Assembly (NCBI RefSeq): GCF_010669225.1
Contig: NZ_CP048627.1
Location: 1,749,292 to 1,813,291, forward strand
DNA from: Megamonas funiformis
Lineage (GTDB): Bacteria > Bacillota > Negativicutes > Selenomonadales > Selenomonadaceae
DNA: 64,000 nt
Direction: 5' to 3'
How positions within the stretch are numbered: position 1 is the stretch's first letter; each line of letters starts with the position of its first letter. Below are positions 24,574-34,019 of this stretch, piece by piece. The translations under genes and the position numbers were made by a program. The notes beneath the pieces are model-generated. The model searched no databases and was not told where the DNA came from. It was given only the letters and a program-made list of their open reading frames with translations.

Positions 24574-25980
24574 ATGATTACTTTTTTTATTAGTTTAATC
24601 GCTCTTATTGTAGGTTTCATGATTTATGGTCGTTTTGTAGAAAAAGTTTTTGCTCCTTCACTAAAACCTACTCCTGCCATAACTCATAACGATGGTGTAG
24701 ATTACATACCACTTCCAACATGGAAAGTTTTTATGATTCAATTATTAAACATTGCAGGTCTTGGTCCAATTTTTGGTGCCATTGCAGGTGCTCTCTGGGG
24801 TCCAGTTGTTTATTTTTGGATTGTAATTGGGACTATTTTCTCTGGTGCCGTTCATGATTATCTCTCTGGTATGATTTCCCTTCGTCATAATGGTGAAAGT
24901 ATTTCAGAAATCGTAGGTATCTATCTTGGCGATACTATGAAAACTGTAATGCGTATTTTCTCCGTTATCCTTTTAGTCTTAGTAGGTACTGTATTTATGA
25001 CAGGCCCTGCATTACTTCTTGCCAAACTCACTCCTGATTCTTTAGATGTTACTTTCTGGTTAGTAGTTGTACTCATTTATTATTTCTTAGCTACTTTATT
25101 ACCTATCGATAAAATCATTGGTAAAATTTATCCACTTTTTGGTGCTTGCCTAATCATCATGGCAGTTGGTGTTTCTAGTGGTATTATCCTCGGTGGCTGG
25201 CAAATGCCAGAAATGACACTTCAAAATCTTCATCCAAAAGATTTACCTATTTGGCCATTAATGTTTATCACTGTTGCTTGCGGTGCTACATCTGGTTTCC
25301 ATGCTACACAATCTCCACTCATGGCTCGTTGCATGAAAGAAGAAAAAAATGGTCGCGTTGTTTTCTATGGTGCTATGGTAGCTGAAGGTATTATCGCTCT
25401 TATCTGGGCATCTGCTGGTATCGCTTTCTATGAAACAACTGGTGGATTAGCTGCTGCTATCGCTAGTGCAGGTCCTGGTGGCGTTGTTTATGATGTATCC
25501 TTTGGTACATTAGGTACTGTTGGTGGTATTTTAGCTATGATTGGTGTTATCGCTTGTCCTATCACTTCTGGTGATACTGCATTTAGAAGCGCTCGTTATA
25601 CACTTTCTGATTGGTTCAAAATCGATCAAGTTTCTTATACAAAACGTTTAGCTTTAGCTATTCCACTTCTTGGTATCGGTGGCATCTTATCTCAAATGAA
25701 TTTTGATATCATTTGGCGTTATTTCTCTTGGGCAAACCAAACATTAGCTATGATTGCTCTTTGGACTGGTGCAATGTATCTTTGGAAACAAAATAAAGGT
25801 GGTTGGCAACATTATATCGCTGTAATTCCTGCCATTTTTATGACTATGGTTACTTTCACTTATATTCTCCAAGCTCCTGAAGGTTTTGGTTTACCAACTA
25901 GCATTACTTATCCTGCTGGTGTCATCATCACTATCTTTTGGGCTATAGTTTATTTCAAATCTACTATTTTCAAAAAATAA
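24574..25980 (+). CDS. CstA-family transporter (carbon starvation/pyruvate-type carrier)
   Basis: A 468-residue integral membrane protein with about 13 hydrophobic segments. The CstA family pattern is clear: GVDYIPLPTWKVFMIQLLNIAGLGPIFGAIAGALWGP in the first part, GTIFSGAVHDYLSGMISLRHNGESISEIVG in the second, then VACGATSGFHATQSPLMARC and the PITSGDTAFRSARYTLSDWF segment with likely substrate-binding residues. Family members import pyruvate or peptides in E. coli. This length is typical of the shorter CstA form found in Firmicutes and Negativicutes. The start is ATG at 24574; the in-frame GTG at 24562 overlaps the AAGAAGG site and is not the start. Single-gene unit. Confidence 0.9.
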   Translation: MITFFISLIALIVGFMIYGRFVEKVFAPSLKPTPAITHNDGVDYIPLPTWKVFMIQLLNIAGLGPIFGAIAGALWGPVVYFWIVIGTIFSGAVHDYLSGMISLRHNGESISEIVGIYLGDTMKTVMRIFSVILLVLVGTVFMTGPALLLAKLTPDSLDVTFWLVVVLIYYFLATLLPIDKIIGKIYPLFGACLIIMAVGVSSGIILGGWQMPEMTLQNLHPKDLPIWPLMFITVACGATSGFHATQSPLMARCMKEEKNGRVVFYGAMVAEGIIALIWASAGIAFYETTGGLAAAIASAGPGGVVYDVSFGTLGTVGGILAMIGVIACPITSGDTAFRSARYTLSDWFKIDQVSYTKRLALAIPLLGIGGILSQMNFDIIWRYFSWANQTLAMIALWTGAMYLWKQNKGGWQHYIAVIPAIFMTMVTFTYILQAPEGFGLPTSITYPAGVIITIFWAIVYFKSTIFKK

Positions 25981-25991
25981 AATTGAAATAT

Positions 25992-26036
25992 AAAAAACCT
26001 CCACTATTGTTTTTCAATAGTGGAGGTTTTATTTTT
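25992..26036. terminator. bidirectional terminator between cstA and ppk
   Basis: AAAACCTCCACTATTG and CAATAGTGGAGGTTTT form a 16-bp perfect stem with a 5-base loop. A-rich sequence on the left and T-rich sequence on the right serve both convergent genes. Confidence 0.92.
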
Positions 26037-26039
26037 AGC

Positions 26040-28121
26040 TTAAAGTTTTATTTTTCGTCCAACTTTATATTCATGACGCAAATAATTTTGGCAATCGATC
26101 AATTCATCGCCTTCTTTTATTTCAGGCTTTTTATATGTTCCATCGCTACATAAAATTCTAGCTTTAAGATTATCTTTCCACATTATGCGTAAAGTATCAT
26201 AAATGCTATTTTTTATTTTTTGGTCATAAATTGGTGCTGCTATTTCTACACGATTTTCTGTATTTCTAGTCATCCAGTCAGCAGAAGCTATATACATTTT
26301 CATATTTTCGCCTGTACCGAAGCAGAAAATACGAGAATGCTCTAAAAATCTACCTACTACACTTATAACTTCAATATTATCTGTTTTGCCCTCTATTCCT
26401 GGTAAAATACAGCAAATACCACGAATAATCATTTTTATCTTAACGCCAGATTGAGAAGCTTCTTTTAATGCATCTATTAACTGTCTATCTGTTAAAGAGT
26501 TCATTTTCAAGAAAATGCTTGTTTCTTCTCCAGCTTTAGCTTTTTCAATTTCTTCTTTAATTAAATCTAATAAAGTATTTTTTAGACTAACAGGTGCTAC
26601 TAATAGATTTTTATATTCTCCATAGAGATTATCAATACCCATATTTTGGAAAAATTCTACAGCATCTTTACCTATATCTTCATTGCTAGTTATCAAGGAA
26701 ATATCTGTATATAAAGAAGATGTAGAAGCATTATAGTTACCTGTACCTATTTGTGTAAAGTATTTTATGCCTGTTTTATCTTGTTTCATAACTAAGCAAA
26801 TTTTGGAATGAACTTTATAGCCTTCCATACCATAAATAACTTTACAGCCAGCATCTTGTAAAAATTCTGCCCAGTTTATATTATTCTCTTCATCAAAACG
26901 AGCTCTAAGTTCCATCAAGACAGTTACATCTTTACCCATTTTAGCTGCCATTGATAAATAATTCATCAATTGGGCTCTATGACTTCCTACACGGTATAAA
27001 GTAATCTTTATAGCAAATACTTTTTCGTCCGTTACAGCTTCTTTAATGAATTTTAAGAAAATATCAAAGCTTTGATATGGATATTGTAACATTACATCAT
27101 TATTTGCCACATAATCCATCACACTAGCATTTTCAGGAACACAGCAAATATGAGATGGTTCAAATGGTGGATACATCAAGCTATTTTTCTGTTCTTCATT
27201 AAATTTACTACCTAAGCTGAAAATATAAGATTTATTGATAGGAGATTTATAGATAAAAATTTGTTTTGATGTTATTTTAAATTGTTCTGTGGCATATTTC
27301 ATCATTGTTGAATCTATATTGCCTTCTATTTCTAAACGAACAGGTGCAAGTCTTTGTCTTTTCAATAAGACTTCACGTGCATGTTCTAAGAAATCTTCCC
27401 CTAAATCTAATCGCTCATCATCTAAGCTAATATCTGCACTTCTAGTAACAGATAAAATTGCTGTATTTTCTACTTCATAGCCATCAAAAATTTTATCAGC
27501 ATATGTAGCTATGATATCTTCTGTCATCACATAGCGAATTTTAGATTTATTTGGTATATATACGATTTTAGGTAAATTGCTAGGTACTGGAATAATTCCA
27601 AAAACCTTTTTCTTTTTGCGTGTTAAAATTATACCTACATATAACGCTTTATTTAATAAATGAGGAAATGGATGTCTTACATTTATAATTTGTGGAGATA
27701 AGAATGGGCTAATTTGATTGTCAAAATATGCTTTAACATAAGATTTATCTTTTTGATTTAAAGATTTTACTTTTTTACGTTCGATGCCATATGTTTTAAA
27801 CTGTTTTTCCACAGTCGCAAAAATTTTATCAGCTTTTTGATTTAATTGTTTTGTAGCTACAAAGATTTTATCTAATTGCTGATTTGGTGTCATAAAGCTT
27901 TTATTATCAAAACCATTTGTATCCACAGAAGCCATTTCATATAGACTACCTACGCGTACTCGATAAAACTCATCTAAGTTACTAGCATAAATTGCTATAA
28001 ATTTTAGTCTTTCATATAGAGGCACATTTTCATCTATAGCTTCTTCTAATACTCTATCATCAAAACGAAGCCATGATAATTCTCTATTTTGTGTATATGA
28101 TGTATCTATCTTTTTATGCAT
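26040..28121 (-). CDS. ppk1: polyphosphate kinase 1
   Basis: A 693-residue enzyme that makes long-chain polyphosphate from ATP, working through a phosphohistidine. The PPK1 domains are visible: an N-terminal NRELSWLRFDDRVLEEA, a middle part with FPHLLNKALY, and the two phospholipase-D-like C-terminal domains. The phosphorylated histidine is in GYKVHSKICLV and the second conserved one in RFLEHSRIFCF; GTGNYNASTSSLYTDI and MTRNTENRVE are further landmarks. The upstream ppx gene overlaps its start by eight bases, so synthesis and degradation of polyphosphate are translationally linked. Confidence 0.96.
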   Translation of the reverse strand: MHKKIDTSYTQNRELSWLRFDDRVLEEAIDENVPLYERLKFIAIYASNLDEFYRVRVGSLYEMASVDTNGFDNKSFMTPNQQLDKIFVATKQLNQKADKIFATVEKQFKTYGIERKKVKSLNQKDKSYVKAYFDNQISPFLSPQIINVRHPFPHLLNKALYVGIILTRKKKKVFGIIPVPSNLPKIVYIPNKSKIRYVMTEDIIATYADKIFDGYEVENTAILSVTRSADISLDDERLDLGEDFLEHAREVLLKRQRLAPVRLEIEGNIDSTMMKYATEQFKITSKQIFIYKSPINKSYIFSLGSKFNEEQKNSLMYPPFEPSHICCVPENASVMDYVANNDVMLQYPYQSFDIFLKFIKEAVTDEKVFAIKITLYRVGSHRAQLMNYLSMAAKMGKDVTVLMELRARFDEENNINWAEFLQDAGCKVIYGMEGYKVHSKICLVMKQDKTGIKYFTQIGTGNYNASTSSLYTDISLITSNEDIGKDAVEFFQNMGIDNLYGEYKNLLVAPVSLKNTLLDLIKEEIEKAKAGEETSIFLKMNSLTDRQLIDALKEASQSGVKIKMIIRGICCILPGIEGKTDNIEVISVVGRFLEHSRIFCFGTGENMKMYIASADWMTRNTENRVEIAAPIYDQKIKNSIYDTLRIMWKDNLKARILCSDGTYKKPEIKEGDELIDCQNYLRHEYKVGRKIKL

Positions 28122-29046
28122 TCTGTTCTCCCTCTTTAGTTAATACTTGCTTATATAAATATCCTTCACGTACACCTGCACGACTTACATAAATGCTTTG
28201 TACGTTAAAATATTTAACAATAGTATTTAAGATTATCATACCTGGCATAATTGTACGCACACGTTCAGGTACGACTTTTAATAATGTTTCTAAAGTTTCA
28301 CGAGGTACTAATTTTTTATTTTCACGGTTTTCTAGTTTTTTAACCATCCAATTTAAATTTTCAGCAATGACAAAACGATTATTTTTACTTAAATCATAAA
28401 AATAACTATTTAATCTATCTACATTACGAATAGTTCCACCTACACCGCAAACATATGGACAATCACCCCATTGGTCTACATCGTAACGAACTATCATTTC
28501 TCTTACGCATTCTTCAATTTTTTTGCGTTCTTTTTTTGTTGGGAATAAATGTTTTACAAATTTTGTATACATGCTTAAAGAACCGATTGGTAAGCTTATA
28601 GAATTTTGTATTTGCATATTATTATACATAACTAATTCTGTACTACCGCCACCAATATCTACTAATAAACCACTTTTTAAATCAATAGTTCTAGCTGCAC
28701 CAACAAAATCATATTCAGCTTCTTGAGCACCACTTAATAAATTAATAGCTAATCCTGTTCTATCTTCAATTTCACTAACTGCTGCTTGACTATTAGAAAT
28801 ATTTCTTAAAGATGCAGTAGCAAAAACATGTAAATTATTTACACCTAAATCTTTAGCTAATAAATTAAAACTATCCAAGATATAGCAAGCTCTATTGATA
28901 CCGTCTGCTACCATCATACCATCTTGAATAAATGATGCTAATTCTGCCATTTCTTTTTTATTTAAAAGTACTCTTGGTTTACCACCTTCTACTTTATAAA
29001 TAACAAGACGCATTGTATTTGAGCCAATATCTACAATACCATACAT
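28114..29046 (-). CDS. ppx: exopolyphosphatase/guanosine pentaphosphatase (Ppx/GppA)
   Basis: A 310-residue ASKHA-fold phosphatase. The two phosphate-binding motifs are YGIVDIGSNTMRLVIYK at the N-terminus and GLLVDIGGGSTELVMY around residues 133-148; ATASLRNISNSQ lies between them. It either trims polyphosphate or hydrolyses pppGpp; the ppk partner favours polyphosphate. It is shorter than E. coli Ppx (about 510) and lacks the HD-like C-terminal half, as in many Firmicutes. AGGAGG lies upstream and the gene overlaps ppk by eight bases. Confidence 0.92.
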   Translation of the reverse strand: MYGIVDIGSNTMRLVIYKVEGGKPRVLLNKKEMAELASFIQDGMMVADGINRACYILDSFNLLAKDLGVNNLHVFATASLRNISNSQAAVSEIEDRTGLAINLLSGAQEAEYDFVGAARTIDLKSGLLVDIGGGSTELVMYNNMQIQNSISLPIGSLSMYTKFVKHLFPTKKERKKIEECVREMIVRYDVDQWGDCPYVCGVGGTIRNVDRLNSYFYDLSKNNRFVIAENLNWMVKKLENRENKKLVPRETLETLLKVVPERVRTIMPGMIILNTIVKYFNVQSIYVSRAGVREGYLYKQVLTKEGEQNA

Positions 29047-29179
29047 CTAAATCCCTCCTACTCTGTTTTAAGTATAATATTTTTTTATGCTAAATTCTAT
29101 ATATCCCCTCGTTTTTCCTTCACTATTTTACAAAAATATTACAAAATACAATCTTTTTACTAAAATAGACAAAAATAAT

Positions 29180-29209
29180 AGCATTCTTCGTTTCACAACT
29201 TAGAATGCT
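29180..29209 (-). terminator. possible terminator downstream of the CCA transferase
   Basis: AGCATTCT pairs with AGAATGCT (8 bp, 14-base loop). On the minus strand the tail is ATTATTTTTG. It lies 120 bases after the stop codon, so the link to that gene is uncertain. The rest of this 282-base gap shows no other clear element. Confidence 0.45.
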
Positions 29210-29328
29210 GTATTTATAAATTTTATTTATTATCTACTTCAATAATAGATTAATTTTGCCTTTAATAATATTATAGTATAAAAATAAGAAAATTAAATAT
29301 GAGAAATGTTAAATATTTGTAAAATTTT

Positions 29329-30561
29329 CTAAGCTTCTACTTCTATATTCTGCTTAAATAATTTAATTTGCTCATTTCTTATCCAATCACCAATCGCTTT
29401 GCCTTTCAAATTTGATGGACAATTCTTCATAGATACACTATGAATTTTTTGGAGATAACTATGATAATCTGCTAAATAATAGGGTAATGATTTACTATCT
29501 GCCAAAATCACACAATTAAAGCCAGCAAAGCCTAAAGGATTTTTCTCTACAATCAATAAAAAATCGACAATTTTTCCTACTTTTCCTAGTCTAGCTGCTC
29601 GCATATGTTCTTTGATGACAAATAATCCACCTTGCAGCCACTTTTTAGGAAGCGTCATGCGTTTATTCCATGCTTTTAATACGGCTAAACCTTTTTCTTC
29701 ATGTCCATAATGATGAGGTAACATTTCTTTTGGCGTTACACCTTTGCCCAAATCATGCACAAGACCTGCAAAACGCACTGCGACATCATCAGTCATACCA
29801 GCAACTAAATCCACAATCTCCATAGTATGCTCAAACGCATCACCTTCTGGATGAAATGCTACAGGTTGAGTTTTCCCTATCAAGGCATAGATTTCTGGAA
29901 ATAAGATTTCTAATAAATCCGCTTTCACTAAACTGCGGAAAAATACTGAAGGTTTCTTTGTTTTTAATGCACGTTGCAATTCATTAAAAATGCGTTCTTG
30001 TGGCTCTGATTTTATTTCCTCTTTACATGCTCGCATCAAATTTACAGTATCTTCATTGATTTTAAAATTCAATTCACAAGCCTGACGCGCAGCTCGAAGC
30101 GCTCTTACAGGGTCCTCTTTAAAATGATGTGATACTGCTTTGATATATCTTTTTTCAATATCCTCTCGTCCTTTATATGGGTCAATTATTTTTCCATCAC
30201 GTACGCGGTAAGCTATGCTATTCATAGTCGTATCTCTACGATATAAATCTTCTTCAATCGTTACTTTTTCATCATAATCTACAATAAAGCCTGTATAACC
30301 TATACCTGTTTTTCTTTCCTTACGAGCAAAAGCTACTTCACATTCTTTGTCTTCAATTTTTACTAAATACACAGGAAAAGATTTTCCTACTTTTTTTGCC
30401 TTTGGAAAATTTTGTTTAAAATCTTCTTCTTTTACATGACAAATGACAAAATCTTTATCTTTAGGAATAACACCTCGTATTTTATCACGTACCCAACCAC
30501 CTACAATATATAAAGTGCCACCTAAATCATCTATCTTCTGTGAAAATTCCATTTCATTCAT
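29329..30561 (-). CDS. cca: CCA tRNA nucleotidyltransferase with HD domain (class II)
   Basis: A 410-residue enzyme that adds or repairs the CCA end of tRNA. The nucleotidyltransferase head has YIVGGWVRDKIRG and KDKDFVI with catalytic carboxylates, DLYRRDTTMNSIAY, and DPVRALRAARQACELNF of the neck. The C-terminal half has an HD phosphohydrolase domain (FEHTMEIVDLV, LVHDLGKGVTP), as in the E. coli enzyme, which has 2',3'-cyclic phosphodiesterase and phosphatase activity. Poly(A) polymerases are close relatives, but the HD domain supports CCA. The start at 30561 has AGGTGA nine bases upstream. Confidence 0.88.
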   Translation of the reverse strand: MNEMEFSQKIDDLGGTLYIVGGWVRDKIRGVIPKDKDFVICHVKEEDFKQNFPKAKKVGKSFPVYLVKIEDKECEVAFARKERKTGIGYTGFIVDYDEKVTIEEDLYRRDTTMNSIAYRVRDGKIIDPYKGREDIEKRYIKAVSHHFKEDPVRALRAARQACELNFKINEDTVNLMRACKEEIKSEPQERIFNELQRALKTKKPSVFFRSLVKADLLEILFPEIYALIGKTQPVAFHPEGDAFEHTMEIVDLVAGMTDDVAVRFAGLVHDLGKGVTPKEMLPHHYGHEEKGLAVLKAWNKRMTLPKKWLQGGLFVIKEHMRAARLGKVGKIVDFLLIVEKNPLGFAGFNCVILADSKSLPYYLADYHSYLQKIHSVSMKNCPSNLKGKAIGDWIRNEQIKLFKQNIEVEA

Positions 30562-30583
30562 AATTTTAAATCACCTACTTATA

Positions 30584-30625
30584 AAAAAACCCAGTTAGAT
30601 ATAATATCTACTGGGTTTTATTTTA
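30584..30625 (-). terminator. terminator after thrB
   Basis: AAACCCAGTTAGAT and ATCTACTGGGTTT form a strong stem around a short AT loop. On the minus strand it is followed by TTTTTTTAT. It lies three bases after the thrB stop codon and ends the ACT-hom-thrB run. Confidence 0.9.
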
Positions 30626-30627
30626 AT

Positions 30628-31542
30628 TTATTCTATTACCATAGCACCTTTATTATCAATATCTAATACTAAGTATTTAGAGCTAATATTATGTTTTGCA
30701 AAAGCCTCAACCATTGCTTTACCGATTTCTTCACCATTTTCTATCGTATAAGCAATAAGTGTTGGACCTGCTCCACTTATAGTTGTACCAAGTGCACCTT
30801 TAGAATTTGCTGCTGCAAATACATCATACATACCAGGAATTAAATCTGCTCTATATGGTTGATGTAATTTATCTGCAAAAGCACCTTTTAAAGCTTCTAT
30901 TTTTCCTTGACAAATAGCTGCAATAATCATAGCTGTATGACCAATGTTAAAAATAGCATCTTTTAATGGCACTTCTTGTTTTAAAGCTGCTCTAGCTTTT
31001 TTAGTTGGTAAATAAAAGTCAGGTATAGCCACTACCATTTTTAAATCAAAATTTGGCATAAAAGATACATATTCTAATTTATAATCAGTTTTTGTGCTGA
31101 CTGTTATTCCACCAAATAAAGCAGGTGCTACATTATCAGGGTGTCCTTCAATCTCAGTAGCTAACTCAAATATATCCTGTATAGAAAATCTATTATTCAA
31201 AAATACATTAGCTGCAAATAATCCCGCTACTATAGCAGTTGCACTACTGCCAAGACCACGTGATAGAGGCACATTATTTGTCATTTTTATATGTGCCCCT
31301 TGATATTTTTTCTCCAAGTGAGCTTTAACTAATAACTTTTCTATAGAGCACCATACCATATTTCTTTCATCACATGGTATATTTGTTGCTCCATCTCCAT
31401 AAATTTCTATACATAAATTTTTTTCTTCTAAGAGTTTTAATTCCAATTCATTATAAATACTACAGGCAATACCCATAACATCAAAACCAGGGCCACAATT
31501 TGCTGTAGTTCCTGGAACTCTTACCTTGACAAAATCACTCAT
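30628..31542 (-). CDS. thrB: homoserine kinase
   Basis: A 304-residue GHMP kinase that phosphorylates homoserine on the way to threonine. The ATP-binding glycine-rich loop is PLSRGLGSSATAIVAGLFAAN around residues 88-108. The N-terminal VKVRVPGTTANCGPGFDVMGIA and the C-terminal GTTISGAGPTLIAY complete the signature. It starts two bases after hom, so the two are coupled; a strong terminator follows. Threonine synthase is not in this window. Confidence 0.95.
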   Translation of the reverse strand: MSDFVKVRVPGTTANCGPGFDVMGIACSIYNELELKLLEEKNLCIEIYGDGATNIPCDERNMVWCSIEKLLVKAHLEKKYQGAHIKMTNNVPLSRGLGSSATAIVAGLFAANVFLNNRFSIQDIFELATEIEGHPDNVAPALFGGITVSTKTDYKLEYVSFMPNFDLKMVVAIPDFYLPTKKARAALKQEVPLKDAIFNIGHTAMIIAAICQGKIEALKGAFADKLHQPYRADLIPGMYDVFAAANSKGALGTTISGAGPTLIAYTIENGEEIGKAMVEAFAKHNISSKYLVLDIDNKGAMVIE

Positions 31543-31544
31543 AA

Positions 31545-32840
31545 TTAAGCCTCCTGAGACATTACTACTCGGATAATATTAGAAATTTCATGTACTACAT
31601 CTAAATTATTTAAACGAACTTTGAGGTCTTCAATTTGATTATTATTTACATTATGAGTAATTGCTACTATTTCAGAAAATTCCCCTACTCTGCGTTTTTG
31701 AATTACAGAATATAAACTTACATTGCTTTCACCAAAAGCTGTAGCAATCGCACCTAATACACCAGGTTTATCTTCAACTAATAAGCGAATATAATATCCT
31801 GATAAAACTTTATCTGGTGGGCATAATTTCTTTTCTTCATAACAAGTACAACGTATTTTACCAAAACGGTCTTTACCCATATCACGTGCTACATCAATAA
31901 TATCTGCTAAAACGGCTGAAGCAGTTGGTCTTTCACCTGCTCCTTTACCATAAAACATAGTATCGCCAACAGCGTTACCATGAATAAATATAGCATTAAA
32001 CACATTGCGAACAGAAGCCAATGGATGATCCTTATCAATAAATGTCGGATGAACGCGAACATCTATACCATCTTCTGTATGTTTAGCTATAGCCAATAAT
32101 TTTATAATATAGCCTAATTCTTTAGCGTAAGTTATATCTTCTGGTGTAATATTAGTAATACCTTCTACTTTTACATCTTCTAAACTTACGCGTGTATTAA
32201 ATGCAATAGAAGATAAAATTGCTGCTTTTCTAGCGGCATCTAAACCAGCGACATCTGCTGTAGGATCTGCTTCTGCATAGCCTTTAGCTTGAGCTCTTGC
32301 TAATGCAGTATCATAATCCATACCTTGCTCTGTCATCTTAGTTAACATGTAATTAGTTGTACCATTTACAATACCAATTAATTCTGTGATTTTATTCGCA
32401 GTTAAACATTGTTTTAATGGAGTGATAATCGGTATGCCACCTGCTACACTTGCTTCAAACATAAAATCTACATCATGTTTTTCCGCCGCATCAAACATAT
32501 CTTTACCAAACTGTGCTAAAACATCTTTATTTGCTGTAACTACATGTTTGCCATTTTCCATAGCTTTTAACATATATTCACGTGCTGGATGTATACCACC
32601 TAATAATTCTACAACAATATCAATACTTTCATCATTTAAGATATCATCAATATTATCTGTAAAAACAACATCTCCATTAAAATCACGTTTTTTGTTTAAA
32701 TTGCGAACTAAAACTTTGCTCACTTCGATATCATTGCCAATTTTTGCTCTGATATCATGATAATTTTCTTGTAAAACTTTTAAAACACCTGTACCTACTG
32801 TGCCACAACCTAATAAACCTAATTTTATCTTCTTTGCCAT
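31545..32840 (-). CDS. hom: homoserine dehydrogenase
   Basis: A 431-residue enzyme that reduces aspartate semialdehyde to homoserine. Residues 5-30 form the NAD(P)-binding fold (KLGLLGCGTVGTGVLKVLQ); GKHVVTANKDVLAQFGKDM and GIVNGTTNYMLTKMTEQGMDYD mark the catalytic domain, with the lysine of TANKD and the conserved EADPTADVAGLDAA segment. An ACT domain occupies about residues 347-425 (YYIRLLVEDKPGVLGAIATAFGESNVSLYSVIQKR), the usual site of threonine feedback. It follows the small ACT protein gene with 27 bases between and precedes thrB. Confidence 0.96.
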   Translation of the reverse strand: MAKKIKLGLLGCGTVGTGVLKVLQENYHDIRAKIGNDIEVSKVLVRNLNKKRDFNGDVVFTDNIDDILNDESIDIVVELLGGIHPAREYMLKAMENGKHVVTANKDVLAQFGKDMFDAAEKHDVDFMFEASVAGGIPIITPLKQCLTANKITELIGIVNGTTNYMLTKMTEQGMDYDTALARAQAKGYAEADPTADVAGLDAARKAAILSSIAFNTRVSLEDVKVEGITNITPEDITYAKELGYIIKLLAIAKHTEDGIDVRVHPTFIDKDHPLASVRNVFNAIFIHGNAVGDTMFYGKGAGERPTASAVLADIIDVARDMGKDRFGKIRCTCYEEKKLCPPDKVLSGYYIRLLVEDKPGVLGAIATAFGESNVSLYSVIQKRRVGEFSEIVAITHNVNNNQIEDLKVRLNNLDVVHEISNIIRVVMSQEA

Positions 32841-32867
32841 AAATATCCCTCTCTCAAGACTAGACTT

Positions 32868-33314
32868 TTAAACTTGACCAATAACCTCTAAACGTCTTAC
32901 GCCGTTCACAAGACGCAATTTATCGAGCAATGCTTCAAGGTCAATATTCATATTTTTAGTTTCAATAGAAATTGTTGCTACTGCTACTCCTTGAAGAGGA
33001 ATACCTTGGTTAATAGTCAATACGTTTCCTTTATCTTCAGAAATCATATTTAACACATTAGAAAGTACTCCCTGTTTATTATCAAGAACAAAAGAAACAG
33101 AAACAATTTTATTGATACTTGCTTCATAAAATGGTAAAACAAAGTCTTTATATTTATAATAAGCACTACGGCTTAAACCCATTTTAGAAACGGCATCATT
33201 TATAGTCATATTATCATGACGACGTAACATTTCTTTTACCTTGATTGTTTTTTTGATTGCAGAAGGTAAAATATCTTCTTTTACTAAATAGTATCCTGAA
33301 TCTTTTTTTGTCAT
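32868..33314 (-). CDS. ACT-domain regulator-like protein (UPF0735, PheB type)
   Basis: A 148-residue protein with a short helix-turn-helix-like N-terminal part (MTINDAVSKMGLSRSAYYKYKDFVLPF) and a C-terminal ACT domain (SFVLDNKQGVLSNVLNMISEDKGNVLTINQGIPLQGVAVATISIE). PheB-like proteins sit beside threonine or phenylalanine genes and probably sense an amino acid. Here the hom-thrB pair follows, so a role in sensing threonine or a related amino acid is likely, but it is inferred. The start is supported by CGGAGG upstream. Cytoplasmic. Confidence 0.85.
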   Translation of the reverse strand: MTKKDSGYYLVKEDILPSAIKKTIKVKEMLRRHDNMTINDAVSKMGLSRSAYYKYKDFVLPFYEASINKIVSVSFVLDNKQGVLSNVLNMISEDKGNVLTINQGIPLQGVAVATISIETKNMNIDLEALLDKLRLVNGVRRLEVIGQV

Positions 33315-33419
33315 TATTAAATCCTCCGTACTTTTACAATGGATAATATTCTTTTTATAGCAGACATTATATCATTTTATCGCCATAATAGCAAAGGGTA
33401 TTATTAAGTTTTAGATAAA

Positions 33420-34019
33420 TTATCTATGACCTGCTTTTATTTTATTTTCATTTCCATTTAAAAGACGTACTATATTTGTTTTGTGGCGGTAAATAACAAA
33501 TATAGCTGCTACTATACCGAAAATGACAAACTCCATAGGCATATCAAAAGCATAGGCTAAGATTGGTACAAACGCTGCTGCAACGATTGAAGCAAGTGAT
33601 ACATATTTACTAATCATTACAATTATAAGCCAAATAAAAAAGACACAGACAGATACTTTTGGCATCAACATAATCAATACACCAAGTCCTGTTGCTACGC
33701 CTTTTCCACCTTTTAATTTTAAAAATATGGAGGCAGAATGACCTACTATTGCTAATATACCACCTAAAATCATAGCCATAGCACTACCAACTAAAGTCAT
33801 GCCTAGATACACGCCTAATAAGCCTTTTATTAAATCAGCTAAAAATATGACAAATCCAGGAAATTTTCCTAAAGTACGCCAAGCATTAGTAGCACCAATA
33901 TTTTTACTACCATGTTCACGTAAATCTACATGCCAAATTCCTTTTCCTAAAACCAAGCCACTTGGAATAGAACCAATGACATAACTACAGATTATTACTA
34001 TAAGAAAATTAAATTCCAT
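33420..34019 (-). CDS. plsY: glycerol-3-phosphate acyltransferase (acyl-phosphate dependent)
   Basis: A 199-residue membrane enzyme that moves an acyl group from acyl-phosphate to glycerol-3-phosphate, starting phospholipid synthesis. Three PlsY loop motifs are visible: GSIPSGLVLGKGIWHVDLREHGSKNIGATNAWRTLG, GHSASIFLKLKGGKGVATGLGVL, and YRHKTNIVRLLNGNENKI at the end. About six or seven hydrophobic segments. Its start shares one base with the der stop codon, so the two are cotranslated. Confidence 0.95.
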   Translation of the reverse strand: MEFNFLIVIICSYVIGSIPSGLVLGKGIWHVDLREHGSKNIGATNAWRTLGKFPGFVIFLADLIKGLLGVYLGMTLVGSAMAMILGGILAIVGHSASIFLKLKGGKGVATGLGVLIMLMPKVSVCVFFIWLIIVMISKYVSLASIVAAAFVPILAYAFDMPMEFVIFGIVAAIFVIYRHKTNIVRLLNGNENKIKAGHR